From assembly GCF_000334155.1 (NCBI RefSeq), contig NZ_ANNK01000095.1, forward strand, positions 1 to 41,594: a DNA stretch of 41,594 nucleotides. The letters are read 5' to 3'. This document shows positions 32,858-41,455 of the stretch, one piece after another. The stretch comes from Halalkalibacterium ligniniphilum. Its GTDB lineage: Bacteria; Bacillota; Bacilli; Bacillales; Bacillaceae_D. A program made the position numbers and the translations under genes. Under the pieces are notes generated by a model. That model saw only the letters and a list, made by a program, of their open reading frames with translations. It was not told the origin of the DNA and searched no databases. Position 1 is the stretch's first letter. Each line of letters starts with the position of its first letter.

Positions 32858-33769
32858 TTAAGGTAGATGATGAATATAGAAATCTTCCGCAAGGTAGCTG
32901 TTCATGAATCCTTGTTTTGCTTCTTCTTCTAATTCTTCTTTTAGACCTGCATAACGGGAGCTAATATGAGTTAGGATGAGTGCATGGACGCCTGCTCGCT
33001 GCGCCAGCTCCGTTGCATCCTTAATGGTCGAATGTCCAAATTGATGTGCATGCTCGCGGCGATCCTCCCGAAACGTTGCTTCATGGATCAAAACATCAAC
33101 CCCTTTTGCAAAGGTAACGAGCTTTTCGACAGGACGCGTATCCCCTGCATAGACAAAAGAACGGCCTTTTTTTGGGGGGCCGATAAAATCATGCCCGTTC
33201 ATGATGTCACCGTTTTCAAGCTCGACCTTCTCCCCTTTTTTCAGCCGACTATAAAGGGGACCTGGCATAATGCCACGCTTCATTAGCGCCTCCACGTTTA
33301 GCGTTCCTGGTCGATCGCGCTCCGCTACTCGAAAGGCGAAGCTTGGCATTACATGGTCCAGCTCTTCCACATCGACACGATGCGTATCCGTTTCAAAATA
33401 AAAGCCTGCTTCAATTTCAATGATTTCTATAGGATATCTGATGTGCGTATTGGAAACCTCGAGAGCAGCCTGTATAAAAGCCTTCAGTCCTTTTGGTCCA
33501 TAAATGGTAAGGGGGGATTCTCCACCTTGGAACGATCGGCTCCCTAATACACCTGGTAGCCCATAAATATGATCCCCATGCAAATGGCTAATAAAAATCC
33601 GTTCAATCTTCACTAAACTAATCGACGAGCGTAAAATTTGCTGCTGCGTTGCTTCCCCGCAATCAAACAACCATTGTTGCCCGTTTTGTAAAAAGCGCAC
33701 GGCACACGCACTAACATTTCGTTCAATGGAAGGAATGCCAGCACCTGTTCCTAAAAAATGAAATTCCAT
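32858..33769 (-). CDS. rnz: Ribonuclease Z
   Basis: A 303-residue tRNA 3' processing endonuclease that removes 3' trailers from CCA-less tRNA precursors. It is the full-length short form. It begins MEFHFLGTGAGIPS, has the zinc motif SHLHGDHIYG (H62, H64, D66, H67), the substrate-binding GPPKKGRSFVYAGDTRP segment, HEATF, and the late LTHISSRY histidine. These are diagnostic of RNase Z within the MBL fold. Monocistronic between a YtzC-like gene and a DJ-1 gene, all on the minus strand. Confidence 0.96.
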   Translation of the reverse strand: MEFHFLGTGAGIPSIERNVSACAVRFLQNGQQWLFDCGEATQQQILRSSISLVKIERIFISHLHGDHIYGLPGVLGSRSFQGGESPLTIYGPKGLKAFIQAALEVSNTHIRYPIEIIEIEAGFYFETDTHRVDVEELDHVMPSFAFRVAERDRPGTLNVEALMKRGIMPGPLYSRLKKGEKVELENGDIMNGHDFIGPPKKGRSFVYAGDTRPVEKLVTFAKGVDVLIHEATFREDRREHAHQFGHSTIKDATELAQRAGVHALILTHISSRYAGLKEELEEEAKQGFMNSYLAEDFYIHHLP

Positions 33770-33896
33770 ATGACCACCTACATCTTTTAATCATTCCGTT
33801 AACAGCTGGCGCTTGATTCAGTTGTTCAGACGTAATCTTAAAGAAACGGTTACCTATGTCTCAACATTTACTAGGTGACCAGGAGTTCTTTTATCA

Positions 33897-34421
33897 TTAT
33901 TGCTCAGCTAGCAAGTCCGCAAACGCTTTAACATATGGCGGCAAATCTGGCGGACGACGACTTGAGACAATATGTCCATCAACAACCACAGCTTCATCCA
34001 ACCATATGGCCCCTGCATTTTCCATATCATCTCGGATGCCAGGTGTGCTTGTGACACGCTTACCAGATAAAATTTTTGCAGAAATTAATACCCAACCAGC
34101 ATGACAGATTTGACCAATTGCTTTCTTGTTTTCATTCATATGCTTTACAATCCTTAATACGTCTTCATATCGCCGTAGCTTGTCAGGTGCCCAGCCACCA
34201 GGAACAAGTAGCGCATCATAATTCGCCGGATCAACGTCTGAAAAAGCATATTCGGAAGTAGCAGGCACACCGTATTTTCCTATATATTCTTCCTGTCCTT
34301 TGGCACCAACTAAATCAACGGTAGCTCCTTCCTCTTGAAGACGAAGGATTGGATACCATAGCTCCAAATCTTCAAATTCATGATCTATCAATGCGATGAC
34401 TCGCTTTTCTTTTAGACGCAT
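33897..34421 (-). CDS. DJ-1/PfpI family protein
   Basis: A 174-residue type-1 glutamine-amidotransferase-like protein of the PfpI class. The nucleophile elbow is GQICHAGW (C106, H107), with the conserved Glu near residue 18 (HEFEDLE) and the VPGGWAPD loop. Family members act as proteases, deglycases or stress proteins; the activity here is not determined. The start is fixed by GGGAGG 8 bases before ATG 34419-34421. The open frame extends 54 codons further but is not supported. Confidence 0.92.
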   Translation of the reverse strand: MRLKEKRVIALIDHEFEDLELWYPILRLQEEGATVDLVGAKGQEEYIGKYGVPATSEYAFSDVDPANYDALLVPGGWAPDKLRRYEDVLRIVKHMNENKKAIGQICHAGWVLISAKILSGKRVTSTPGIRDDMENAGAIWLDEAVVVDGHIVSSRRPPDLPPYVKAFADLLAEQ

Positions 34422-34579
34422 GTACAGCCCCTCCCAATCATTTCTCTTTGTCAAGTATAGCATGAATAGAAAAAGCAGGAAACGCCCCTTCCTCCCTCCA
34501 ACTACATGCAGAGGTGGCTCTCCCAGGATAAACCCAGTCACCACCATTTGCTCAAAACACTTCAATCCTGAACGATCGC

Positions 34580-34795
34580 TCAATCATTAGACGTCCTTGC
34601 TTGGACACTCGAGATTTCGAACTCTTCCTCCACTGTTTTCTCTTGAATCGGTGATTTTTTATAGCGACCAATGATTAAGCTTGCCATCAAAATGACAAGA
34701 ATGGATAGAAGGGCATGACTCCAGCAATGATACTTTTTTATCCATCCACTTGATTTTTCATTAACAAAGAAGCATTCAAAAAGACGCTCCTTCAC
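34580..34795 (-). CDS. Doubtful small single-span membrane ORF
   Basis: A 71-codon frame with one clear hydrophobic segment (HALLSILVILMASLIIGRYK) and a charged tail, which looks protein-like. However, the only in-frame upstream start is GTG at 34793-34795, inside the cheV terminator and without a ribosome site. It may be a real gene with an unrecognised start, a decayed gene, or chance. Confidence 0.3.
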   Translation of the reverse strand: MKERLFECFFVNEKSSGWIKKYHCWSHALLSILVILMASLIIGRYKKSPIQEKTVEEEFEISSVQARTSND

Positions 34796-34809
34796 TGTTA
34801 GGGGCGTCT
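34776..34809 (-). terminator. Rho-independent terminator of cheV
   Basis: AGACGCCCC pairs with GGAGCGTCT (one mismatch) around a ~10-base loop, followed by TTTTT on the minus strand. Confidence 0.85.
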
Positions 34810-34823
34810 ATTTCTGATCTCGC

Positions 34824-35729
34824 TTAGGCGATTAAGCGATCAATTAATTCAATCAGCTTCACAATTTCAGGCTTACTGACCTGACCGTCAGCGCCAACTT
34901 CTTGGCCTTTATAAAATAAATCCTTTGTGATCAAAGAAGAAAAAATAATGACTGGCAAGCTCTTCAATTCCTTATCACTTTTAATTCGTTTCGTTAAATG
35001 ATGGCCGTCCATTTTCGGCATTTCTAAATCCGTAATAAGTAGATCGACTTCCTGCTCTAATTGGTTCTCGTTCTTTAAATACTCCAAATATTCAAGGGCA
35101 GCTTGACCGTCATCAAAAAACGTAATTTGGTCATAGCCTGCTTCAGAAAGAGTATCGAACAAGAGCTTCCGTAGTATTGCAGAATCTTCTGCGATGATCA
35201 GCCGCTTGTTTTGCCGTTCCCGCATACCTAGCTGCTTTACTTGCTGCACATGGATGCCCTTTTCAGGACTAATGTCGAGAACAACCTTCTCAAAATCGAG
35301 TAAAAGAACCATTTGTCCGTCCATTTTCACGACGCCTGTTGTCATTCCTTCAAGTCCCTGGGACAAATCCGTCGGTTTTTCAATTTGCTCCCATGAGATT
35401 CGATGAATTCTTGAGACATGCTGAACACGGAAAGCCACTTTCATTTGGTTCAGCTCTGATACAATCAGCTTGTCCCCATTCGGATTAGCTGATGGCGCAA
35501 AGCCTAACGTCTTGCTCAGATTCACTACGGTGAGAATTTCATCGCGCAAACGTATAATCCCCTCAACATGGGGATGGCTATTCGGCATCAAAGTGACAGG
35601 TAAGGGCTGAATAATCTCACGGACCTTCATTACATTTATGCCAAACGTTCCGTCTCCAATATTAAAAACGATGACCTCTAGTTCATTTGTGCCAGATTCA
35701 AGTAATATCGATTGATCGTTGCTGGTCAT
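34824..35729 (-). CDS. cheV: Chemotaxis coupling protein CheV
   Basis: A 301-residue CheW-receiver fusion that couples chemoreceptors to CheA and mediates adaptation. The CheW-like domain covers about residues 15-160 (FGINVMKVREII, VEGIIRLRDEILTVVNL). The receiver covers about 176-298 with acidic D182, phosphoacceptor D234 (LITDLEMPKMDG) and conserved lysine in QVSKPE. The start is ATG 35727-35729, preceded by AAGGAGG; a 30-codon upstream extension is unsupported. Single gene with its own terminator. A soluble receptor at 11.5-12.4 kb is a possible client. Confidence 0.96.
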   Translation of the reverse strand: MTSNDQSILLESGTNELEVIVFNIGDGTFGINVMKVREIIQPLPVTLMPNSHPHVEGIIRLRDEILTVVNLSKTLGFAPSANPNGDKLIVSELNQMKVAFRVQHVSRIHRISWEQIEKPTDLSQGLEGMTTGVVKMDGQMVLLLDFEKVVLDISPEKGIHVQQVKQLGMRERQNKRLIIAEDSAILRKLLFDTLSEAGYDQITFFDDGQAALEYLEYLKNENQLEQEVDLLITDLEMPKMDGHHLTKRIKSDKELKSLPVIIFSSLITKDLFYKGQEVGADGQVSKPEIVKLIELIDRLIA

Positions 35730-35893
35730 ATCTCGCTTCCTCCTTCTCTTGGCATGCGACTTACGTCTAGAATAGCATGAGTTGACAAGGAAGACTATCG
35801 TTTTTTTCCAATTTAGCATGGACTAACATTCTCTTTTCAATGGATTGCAAGCCCATTATACAAGCCTTTATTCCACATGCCCGCTCTCAGGAA

Positions 35894-35942
35894 CGAAAAA
35901 CCCCTCTGTAAAAGCTTGTTCGCTTTGCAGAGGGGTTTTTCG
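35894..35942. terminator. Strong bidirectional terminator of ilvA
   Basis: A perfect 15-bp stem (CGAAAAACCCCTCTG and its complement) with T-runs on both sides, located immediately beyond the ilvA stop codon. Confidence 0.93.
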
Positions 35943-35944
35943 TT

Positions 35945-37192
35945 TTAAATTAATAAATTAAACAGCGTCGCATTTTTATTAATTTCGTCATAATCAAATC
36001 CTTTTTTATTTAAACGATCAATAAGCTGAGCGTAATCCTCATCACATTTTAACTCAATTCCAATCAAAACAGGACCATCTGGTTTATTGTTTTTCTTCGT
36101 ATATTCGAAACGAGTAATGTCATCATCTGGACCAAGAACCTCTGTAATGAACTCACGCAATGCCCCAGCACGTTGAGGGAATTGGATGATAAAGTAATGC
36201 TGTAGCCCTTCATAAATCAGTGAACGCTCTCTCATTTCCTGCATCCGCCCAATATCATTATTTCCACCACTTACGACACATACAACCGTCTTGCCTTTAA
36301 TCTCGTCTTTGTAAAAATCAAGAGCTGAGATTGGCATGGCACCTGCTGGCTCTGCAACAATAGCATTTTGATTGTATAGCTCCAAAATCGTTGTACAGAT
36401 TTTTCCTTCAGGCACAAGAACGATATCATCAAGGATGGTTTGACAAATCTCAAATGGTAGCTCCCCTACCTTTTTTACAGCAGCCCCGTCGACGAATTTA
36501 TCGACTTTCTCTAATTCAATCACTTCCCCTTGCTTTAGCGACTCTTTCATCGAAGGGGCACCTGCAGGCTCACAGCCAATCACTTTCGTCCGTGGACTGA
36601 TGCTTTTAATATACGTACCTACTCCACTGATTAACCCCCCACCACCGATGGAGCAGAACAAATAATCAATGTTATCATCGATGTCATTCATGATTTCCAT
36701 ACCGACCGTACCTTGACCGGCAATAATTTTTTCTTGATCAAATGGATGAATAAACGCCATTTGATGTTCATTGCAATAATTTAAGGCTTCCTTAAAGGAA
36801 TCATCAAAGGTATCCCCAGTTAAGATAACCTCCACGTACTCTTTTCCAAAAAATTTCACTTGATCGACTTTTTGCCGCGGCGTCGTTGACGGCATGAAAA
36901 TTTTCCCAGGTATTTTCAAGGTGTGACATGAATACGCGACACCTTGTGCGTGGTTTCCTGCACTTGCACAAACAACTCCATTGTTCAGTTCTTCCTGCGG
37001 TAAGCTCGAGATTTGGTGAAATGCACCGCGAATTTTAAATGAACGAACCACCTGCAAATCTTCCCGCTTCAAATAAACATTACAGTCGTATCGTTCAGAG
37101 AGAACTTGGTTTTTTTGCAGCGGTGTATGAACAACAACATCTTTTAACGTTTGATTAGCAATGATAATATCTTCAATCTGAATCTTTCCCAT
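35945..37192 (-). CDS. ilvA: Threonine ammonia-lyase (biosynthetic)
   Basis: A 415-residue PLP enzyme converting threonine to 2-oxobutyrate, the first step of isoleucine synthesis. The PLP lysine is K53 (VRSFKIRGAF), ASAGNHAQGVA and the CSIGGGGLISG phosphate loop are intact, and a C-terminal ACT-like regulatory domain (about 330-415) shows it is the allosteric form. The length matches the ~420 residues of B. subtilis IlvA. The start is ATG 37190-37192, with AAAGGACAG 5 bases upstream; an ATG 23 codons earlier has no ribosome site. It stands alone, not in an ilv operon. Confidence 0.95.
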   Translation of the reverse strand: MGKIQIEDIIIANQTLKDVVVHTPLQKNQVLSERYDCNVYLKREDLQVVRSFKIRGAFHQISSLPQEELNNGVVCASAGNHAQGVAYSCHTLKIPGKIFMPSTTPRQKVDQVKFFGKEYVEVILTGDTFDDSFKEALNYCNEHQMAFIHPFDQEKIIAGQGTVGMEIMNDIDDNIDYLFCSIGGGGLISGVGTYIKSISPRTKVIGCEPAGAPSMKESLKQGEVIELEKVDKFVDGAAVKKVGELPFEICQTILDDIVLVPEGKICTTILELYNQNAIVAEPAGAMPISALDFYKDEIKGKTVVCVVSGGNNDIGRMQEMRERSLIYEGLQHYFIIQFPQRAGALREFITEVLGPDDDITRFEYTKKNNKPDGPVLIGIELKCDEDYAQLIDRLNKKGFDYDEINKNATLFNLLI

Positions 37193-37592
37193 TTTGGCTG
37201 TCCTTTCGTCTCCCAGTCCAAGCTGATCTGATTTATGATGTACTTTGATTTGAAAATCCATTAATTACAACACTCATCTTAACATAACCCTCGTCTTTTG
37301 CGAACCCTGAAACTCCTTTCAAAACGCTTTTATCATCAAGATCACTAATTATTGCTCGAAAATTCCAATATTTTTTTATGTATGTCGCAATGCCCAGCAT
37401 GTTTAGAAGCTCCTTATGCCAGGAATACTTCTTAAAAGGCTTTCTTATATGATAAAGTGTTTTCACAAGCTTGTAACGGAATCATATTGATTATTTGTCC
37501 ATGGAAAATTATAATAAAATTGTTGCAATCTTTTGTTATGCTGCATCAGTTTGGATGATACGCTTGAACAGATAGATGAGGAGGGTCGACAT
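37193..37592. other. Divergent intergenic region ilvA / small membrane gene
   Basis: About 400 bases of AT-rich sequence holding the start regions of both flanking genes. I see no convincing T-box, CodY site or ORF. Confidence 0.4.
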
Positions 37593-37796
37593 ATGGCAAA
37601 GAAATTTTCAATCACGACAGCATTTTTATTTACGTTTTTCCTTCTTCCACTCCAAGTAGCTTTAGCTGCTGGTAATGGAGAAGCTGAAGAAGCCGCACAC
37701 GCTGAACCTTCAGGATTTTTAATCTCGGCTTTAGCTATCATGTCTTTTGCGACATTAATTGTCATGATCTATTACATGTTCCGTGACAACGGATAA
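37593..37796 (+). CDS. Small secreted or membrane protein
   Basis: A 67-residue protein. It has an N-terminal signal-like helix (KKFSITTAFLFTFFLLPLQ) ending in a good cleavage context (VALAAG), a short acidic linker (EAEEAAHAE) and a second hydrophobic helix (residues 39-60) with a cytoplasmic MFRDNG tail. GAGGAGGG lies 7 bases before the ATG at 37593; the frame is open 20 codons further without support. The family is unknown. The His/Glu-rich linker could bind metal, but this is speculation. It is followed by its own terminator. Confidence 0.72.
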   Translation: MAKKFSITTAFLFTFFLLPLQVALAAGNGEAEEAAHAEPSGFLISALAIMSFATLIVMIYYMFRDNG

Positions 37797-37837
37797 GCAC
37801 GACGAATACATAAGGAGGTTTTTTCAATCTCCTTCGG

Positions 37838-37870
37838 CTGCTTGAGAGAATCTTCTCAGCAGTTTTTTTT
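37838..37870 (+). terminator. Rho-independent terminator of the small membrane gene
   Basis: CTGCTTGAGA pairs with TCTCAGCAG (one bulged T), followed by eight T. An AAGGAG/CTCCTT hairpin precedes it at 37812-37834. Confidence 0.88.
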
Positions 37871-38058
37871 ATTTCAGAAAAACCACTCGAATAAAAGTCG
37901 GTTTGTCATTGTTTTATGATTAAAAGTTCCTCACATCTTACACTAACCTTTTTTGAACATTAAATCAAAGACAGGATAGTACCCATTTTCATTCTCACAA
38001 TTTTTTATCATAGACAAAAATGGCCGGAGCATCAGCCCGCGACCGTATCAAAATCTAT

Positions 38059-38895
38059 TTATTTTACGTCTGTTTCTATCTCCCGATCATCATGGGTAAT
38101 CCAATCACTCCAACTACCAACATAAAGACGGACGTTTTGGTAGCCTAGCTCTACTAGCGTAAGAACGTTTGGACAGGCGCTCACACCTGACCCACAATAC
38201 ACGATAATTTCATCTTCTTTGTTAAGAGAAGAAAAACGTTCTCGTTGCTCCGCTAGAGGCTTCCGTTCTCCCTTTGCTGTTACATTGTCCTTCCAAAAAT
38301 GATGAATGGCACCAGGAATACGTCCAGCGATAGGATCAATGGGTTCCGATTTTCCTTGGTACCGTTCAAGCTCTCTTGAATCAATCAAGGTTATATTCGG
38401 GCGCTTCCGCTTTTCTTTCAGTTCTTCATACTCAATTTGCATGTCCTCTTTGATCAATGGTTGAAAAGCTTTTTCTTGAAAAATTGGAACGTCTGTATCC
38501 ACTGGATATCCGGCTTCTAGCCATTGATCGTACGTCTCATTTAACACATACACTTGTTCATGGCCGAGATAGCGTAAAAGCCACCAAAACCTTGATGCAA
38601 ATGGACCGCCTTGATTGTCATAAGCAACAACCGTCGTTGACCTATCGATCCCTGCACTTGAAAGCTTCCTTGCCAATTCATCTATGTCTGGTAACGGATG
38701 TCTGCCTCCATGGGCTTGCGGCTTTCCAGATAAATCCTGGTCTAAGTCGAAAAACACCGCACCAGGAATATGACCTTTGATGTATGCCTGTAAGCCAACC
38801 TCTGGCTGTCCAAGGGAAAACCGACAATCAACGACTCGCACATTTTCGTCTTGAAGGTGCTCCTTTAACCAGCTTAAAGAAACCGTCTGTTCCAT
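38059..38895 (-). CDS. Two-domain rhodanese sulfurtransferase
   Basis: A 278-residue tandem rhodanese of the thiosulfate/3-mercaptopyruvate sulfurtransferase type, cytosolic. The N-terminal domain (residues 1-135) is inactive: the position of the catalytic cysteine carries DNQGG. The C-terminal domain (150-275) has C234 in the loop YCGSGVSA, which suits thiosulfate or mercaptopyruvate as sulfur donor. The family signatures YIKGHIPGAVFFDLDQDLS and GRIPGAIHHFW are present. The ATG at 38893-38895 has GGTGGAG upstream; a GTG three codons earlier is less well spaced. It lies 31 bp downstream of yppE. Confidence 0.93.
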   Translation of the reverse strand: MEQTVSLSWLKEHLQDENVRVVDCRFSLGQPEVGLQAYIKGHIPGAVFFDLDQDLSGKPQAHGGRHPLPDIDELARKLSSAGIDRSTTVVAYDNQGGPFASRFWWLLRYLGHEQVYVLNETYDQWLEAGYPVDTDVPIFQEKAFQPLIKEDMQIEYEELKEKRKRPNITLIDSRELERYQGKSEPIDPIAGRIPGAIHHFWKDNVTAKGERKPLAEQRERFSSLNKEDEIIVYCGSGVSACPNVLTLVELGYQNVRLYVGSWSDWITHDDREIETDVK

Positions 38896-38926
38896 TCTCT
38901 CCACCCCACCTTTTTGTTCTTCTCTT

Positions 38927-39328
38927 CTATTTTTGATCAGGTGAGAGTTTTTGACAATCGTTCTTTAATTGGTTCAAAATATAATCAATCGACTTAATCA
39001 TCTCTAGAAAGCGTTTCTTCCCGGTTTTCGGGTAAAACGCTTGAACCGAAACAATTTCAAGGTTCTCATATGTGTTTTCTACTTGTAGTGGATAAAGATA
39101 ATTCGGCTTGTAGGCTCGGATAAAGGCAAGCGTCAACGGCTTCCATTCGTCTGCACGTACCTTTACCGCGTCGGCGAAGGGCTTCACCTTGCCAAAAAAG
39201 TCAGGCTCATACCCTTCCTCTTCTCTTACTGTATGAAGATAGTAATCATGAGCTTCACGATTATAGCGTAAAAGCTCCTCCGTTAGCTGTAACAATCTCT
39301 TCTGCTCCATTTGGTTCATGGCTGCCAT
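38927..39328 (-). CDS. yppE: YppE family protein (DUF1798)
   Basis: A 133-residue all-helical soluble protein of the YppE/DUF1798 family, a Bacillus-specific family of unknown function. Recognisable features: TEELLRYNREAHDYY, YEPDFFGKVKPFADAVK, EWKPLTLAFI and the QAFYPKTGKKRFLEMIKSID block. GGAGG lies 6 bases before ATG. Its neighbours sspM and yppC are also neighbours in B. subtilis, which supports the name. Confidence 0.88.
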   Translation of the reverse strand: MAAMNQMEQKRLLQLTEELLRYNREAHDYYLHTVREEEGYEPDFFGKVKPFADAVKVRADEWKPLTLAFIRAYKPNYLYPLQVENTYENLEIVSVQAFYPKTGKKRFLEMIKSIDYILNQLKNDCQKLSPDQK

Positions 39329-39367
39329 GACACCTCCGCTATCATCTTAGCAGAGTTTTCACCGAAA

Positions 39368-39907
39368 TTAAAAGGAGAATAAGCGAATCAAGGATAACCG
39401 TTTTTTCTTCGTTTCTCCTCCAGCTGCAAGAGGCAATGCTTCCACCGTTGGTTCCTTCTCTTCCACCTTGTCCTCAAGCTTTGTTAATCGCTGTTCAATT
39501 TTGTGTAACAGCTTCATCATATCATCGATTTCAGTACGATGCTTTAAAATTTGGTAGCTTACAACTTCATCAGCCTTTTGTGAAAGCCGTTGTTCAAGCT
39601 CATTGATGCGCTGTAGACATTGCTCTAATTGCTTTTCCACTGCGTTCACCTGAACCATCTTTTTCGGCTCCACATGTTCCTTCAACACCTCCTGATATGG
39701 ATCAAGATTCACTTCCTTCATTCGTTTTCCTGCTTGGAGTTGTTCATGGATGGAGCAGAGAACCTTCAAATGAGTATCGTCAAACAGGTAATGGCCATGT
39801 TCATTCGTTTCACAAGCAAGTCCAAAATATTTAACCCATCTTTGCACCGTCGTAGGGTTCACACCGATCCGTTCTGATACTTCCTTTGTTTTTAAAAGCT
39901 CTTCCAT
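39368..39907 (-). CDS. racA: RacA-like MerR-type DNA-binding coiled-coil protein
   Basis: A 179-residue protein with a MerR-like winged-helix N-terminus (TKEVSERIGVNPTTVQRWVK, then GHYLFDDTHLKVL, about residues 5-60). A linker and a long coiled coil (about 88-150: EKQLEQCLQRINELEQRLSQ) follow, and the C-terminus is basic-hydrophobic (KKKRLSLIRLFSF), suited to membrane or DivIVA contact. The layout and length match RacA, which anchors the chromosome at the pole during sporulation. RacA is not in the ypp cluster in B. subtilis, so a related MerR-type protein is possible. The start has GGGAGGGG 5 bases upstream of ATG 39905-39907. Confidence 0.7.
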   Translation of the reverse strand: MEELLKTKEVSERIGVNPTTVQRWVKYFGLACETNEHGHYLFDDTHLKVLCSIHEQLQAGKRMKEVNLDPYQEVLKEHVEPKKMVQVNAVEKQLEQCLQRINELEQRLSQKADEVVSYQILKHRTEIDDMMKLLHKIEQRLTKLEDKVEEKEPTVEALPLAAGGETKKKRLSLIRLFSF

Positions 39908-40078
39908 ACAAACCCCTCCCAAGACTTATTTGCTGTATCATTTCGCACTGAAACGGCTTGTCCCCTTCCTCCTTGACAAAACTAGAATGAATTCGGCAAA
40001 GAAAGTGTCAAAGGATCAAATTTATCATACAGGGTGCGAATTTTCGTTCAAGCTGATCAAATTCCCATTATTTTGTCA

Positions 40079-40108
40079 TGAGTAGAGCGAGTTCTCAGGT
40101 TTATACTA
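40079..40108 (+). promoter_or_regulatory. Possible sigma-G promoter of sspM
   Basis: TGAGTA (40079-40084) and TATACTA (40102-40108) with a 17 bp spacer resemble the forespore sigma-G consensus (TGAATA / CATACTA), one change in each element. Confidence 0.5.
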
Positions 40109-40137
40109 ATACAAATCCTAGAAAGGAGGGTTTCTCA

Positions 40138-40257
40138 ATGAAATCTGAAACAAATGAACGAAGACAGCGAAAAAAAGCTCCTACTAGCCAACAATCAAAA
40201 AAGGCAACAGGCTATGGAGATAAAAAATTGACAGGTCCAAGCCGCCCTGCCGAGTAG
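40138..40257 (+). CDS. sspM: Small acid-soluble spore protein M
   Basis: A 39-residue, strongly basic, Lys/Gln-rich peptide. The C-terminal GDKKLTGPSRPAE matches the DKKLGGPNRP end of B. subtilis SspM, and the location beside yppC and yppE also matches. SspM is a minor protein of the forespore. AAAGGAGGG sits 7 bases before ATG, and two stop codons in a row (TAG TAA) end the frame. It is divergent from the racA-like gene. Confidence 0.85.
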   Translation: MKSETNERRQRKKAPTSQQSKKATGYGDKKLTGPSRPAE

Positions 40258-40298
40258 TAACGATGTGTAAAACAACCCTCACCATTAACCAATATGGC

Positions 40299-40475
40299 CG
40301 AGGCTGGGACATAACGAACGTGTATGATTGAAAATGCGAACACTGCACAACCTTAGCGGAGGAAATATACGTAGACTCCTGCGGGATCAAAGGCTCACCA
40401 GCCGCCCGCGGAAGCGAAGTATATTTCCGAAGCGAATGCTATGCAGCCACTATTGCGTTCGATGTCTCATCAATA
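40299..40475 (+). repeat. GGCTGGGACA element, copy 2, with an inserted module
   Basis: It begins GAGGCTGGGACATAACGAAC, matching copy 1 (9472-9615) read on its minus strand. A ~60 bp GC-rich module (about 40368-40426: TAGACTCCTGCGGGA, CTCACCAGCCGCCCGCGGAA) lies between CTTAGCGGA and TATATTTCCGAAGCG, which are almost adjacent in copy 1. The far inverted end is absent; the yppC 3' end follows directly. Confidence 0.85.
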
Positions 40476-40483
40476 ATTATTCT

Positions 40484-41455
40484 TTATGTAAGCTTCTTTT
40501 TTATTTGATACAGGAGAAAAAGCTCAAGCTGCTTTTTTTGCACCCAGCTTGTTCGTTCTTGTGGATGCACCCCTTTTTCCACTGCAAAATAAGCTTCAAC
40601 CTGTTTATTTTCCTCGTACCAATCCTTTTTTTCCTCCAACCTGTGATTCACAATCGGATAGATAATACGCAAAAAAGGACTTGTATTTGTTGTTTCCCAC
40701 TGCAAATACCTACCATAGTCTCTTCTTGAACCGGTATGCTCTGTCGACGTTGCAAACGTATAAAAATGTTGAAAATAGTCTGGATGGAATAATAATTGCT
40801 GAAGCTGCTTCCCGAGCCAAATTCTTGCATCTATCCTGCGAAAATCACGTACATATAAACCGTAAAGCTTTCCTTCTAAGACAGGAAACAATACAGCCCC
40901 AAAATGTCCCTGCTCTTCGAGAAAAAAAGGAAAACTACGAAATACACGTTCACGAAAGCTGGGATGGTCGATCACACTCGATTGGATGACATGCTGCTCA
41001 TTAATAATGAGCGCGGTGCATAAACGCTGTTCATCTCGTTTTTCCCAGAAAAGCTCCCATTCCTTTTTCATAAAGCGGGAGACATTAAAATGCTTTAATA
41101 AATCGAACAATGGCTGCTTCTTTCGCTTTGACCATTCGTAGAGTAGAAGCTGTGGGTATGCATCTTTAAAAATTAACCAGTTGGCCCGTTCATAGGCACA
41201 AAATAACAAAGCCCGTTGCTCTTGGTTCACTAATTGTTGAAACCATTTGCTCTGAAGATCCGTCATATGATAGCCGGCATTTCTTGAGACCAAGCTTGCG
41301 AGCAGCGCCCAGCGAATTTCTGGATGACGTTGATAAAAACGTTGATAGGCCATCGTCCTAGCGATGTTATCAAGATTATAATGGGTTATTTTTGTTTGAA
41401 GATGTGCCAACATGCTTGCTTGTTGTTTTGAAATCGAGAATGGCTTCGTGTTCAC
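40484..41455 (-). CDS. yppC: YppC family protein (DUF2515)
   Basis: A 323-residue soluble protein of the DUF2515 family, whose founding member is B. subtilis YppC; function unknown. It is rich in Trp, Tyr and Phe. Recognisable blocks: TKITHYNLDNIARTMAYQRF, HPEIRWALLASLVSRNAGYH, FCAYERANWLIF and TGSRRDYGRYLQWE. The start is GTG at 41453-41455, with GGAGG 6 bases upstream. In B. subtilis it is divergent from recU-ponA; the window ends before any coding sequence on that side. Confidence 0.88.
   Translation of the reverse strand: MNTKPFSISKQQASMLAHLQTKITHYNLDNIARTMAYQRFYQRHPEIRWALLASLVSRNAGYHMTDLQSKWFQQLVNQEQRALLFCAYERANWLIFKDAYPQLLLYEWSKRKKQPLFDLLKHFNVSRFMKKEWELFWEKRDEQRLCTALIINEQHVIQSSVIDHPSFRERVFRSFPFFLEEQGHFGAVLFPVLEGKLYGLYVRDFRRIDARIWLGKQLQQLLFHPDYFQHFYTFATSTEHTGSRRDYGRYLQWETTNTSPFLRIIYPIVNHRLEEKKDWYEENKQVEAYFAVEKGVHPQERTSWVQKKQLELFLLYQIKKKLT

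Noticed and set aside
37320-37380. Possible CodY box upstream of ilvA
   Set aside because: The best segment, around CTCGAAAATT, matches only about 10 of 15 consensus positions, which is expected by chance in AT-rich DNA.
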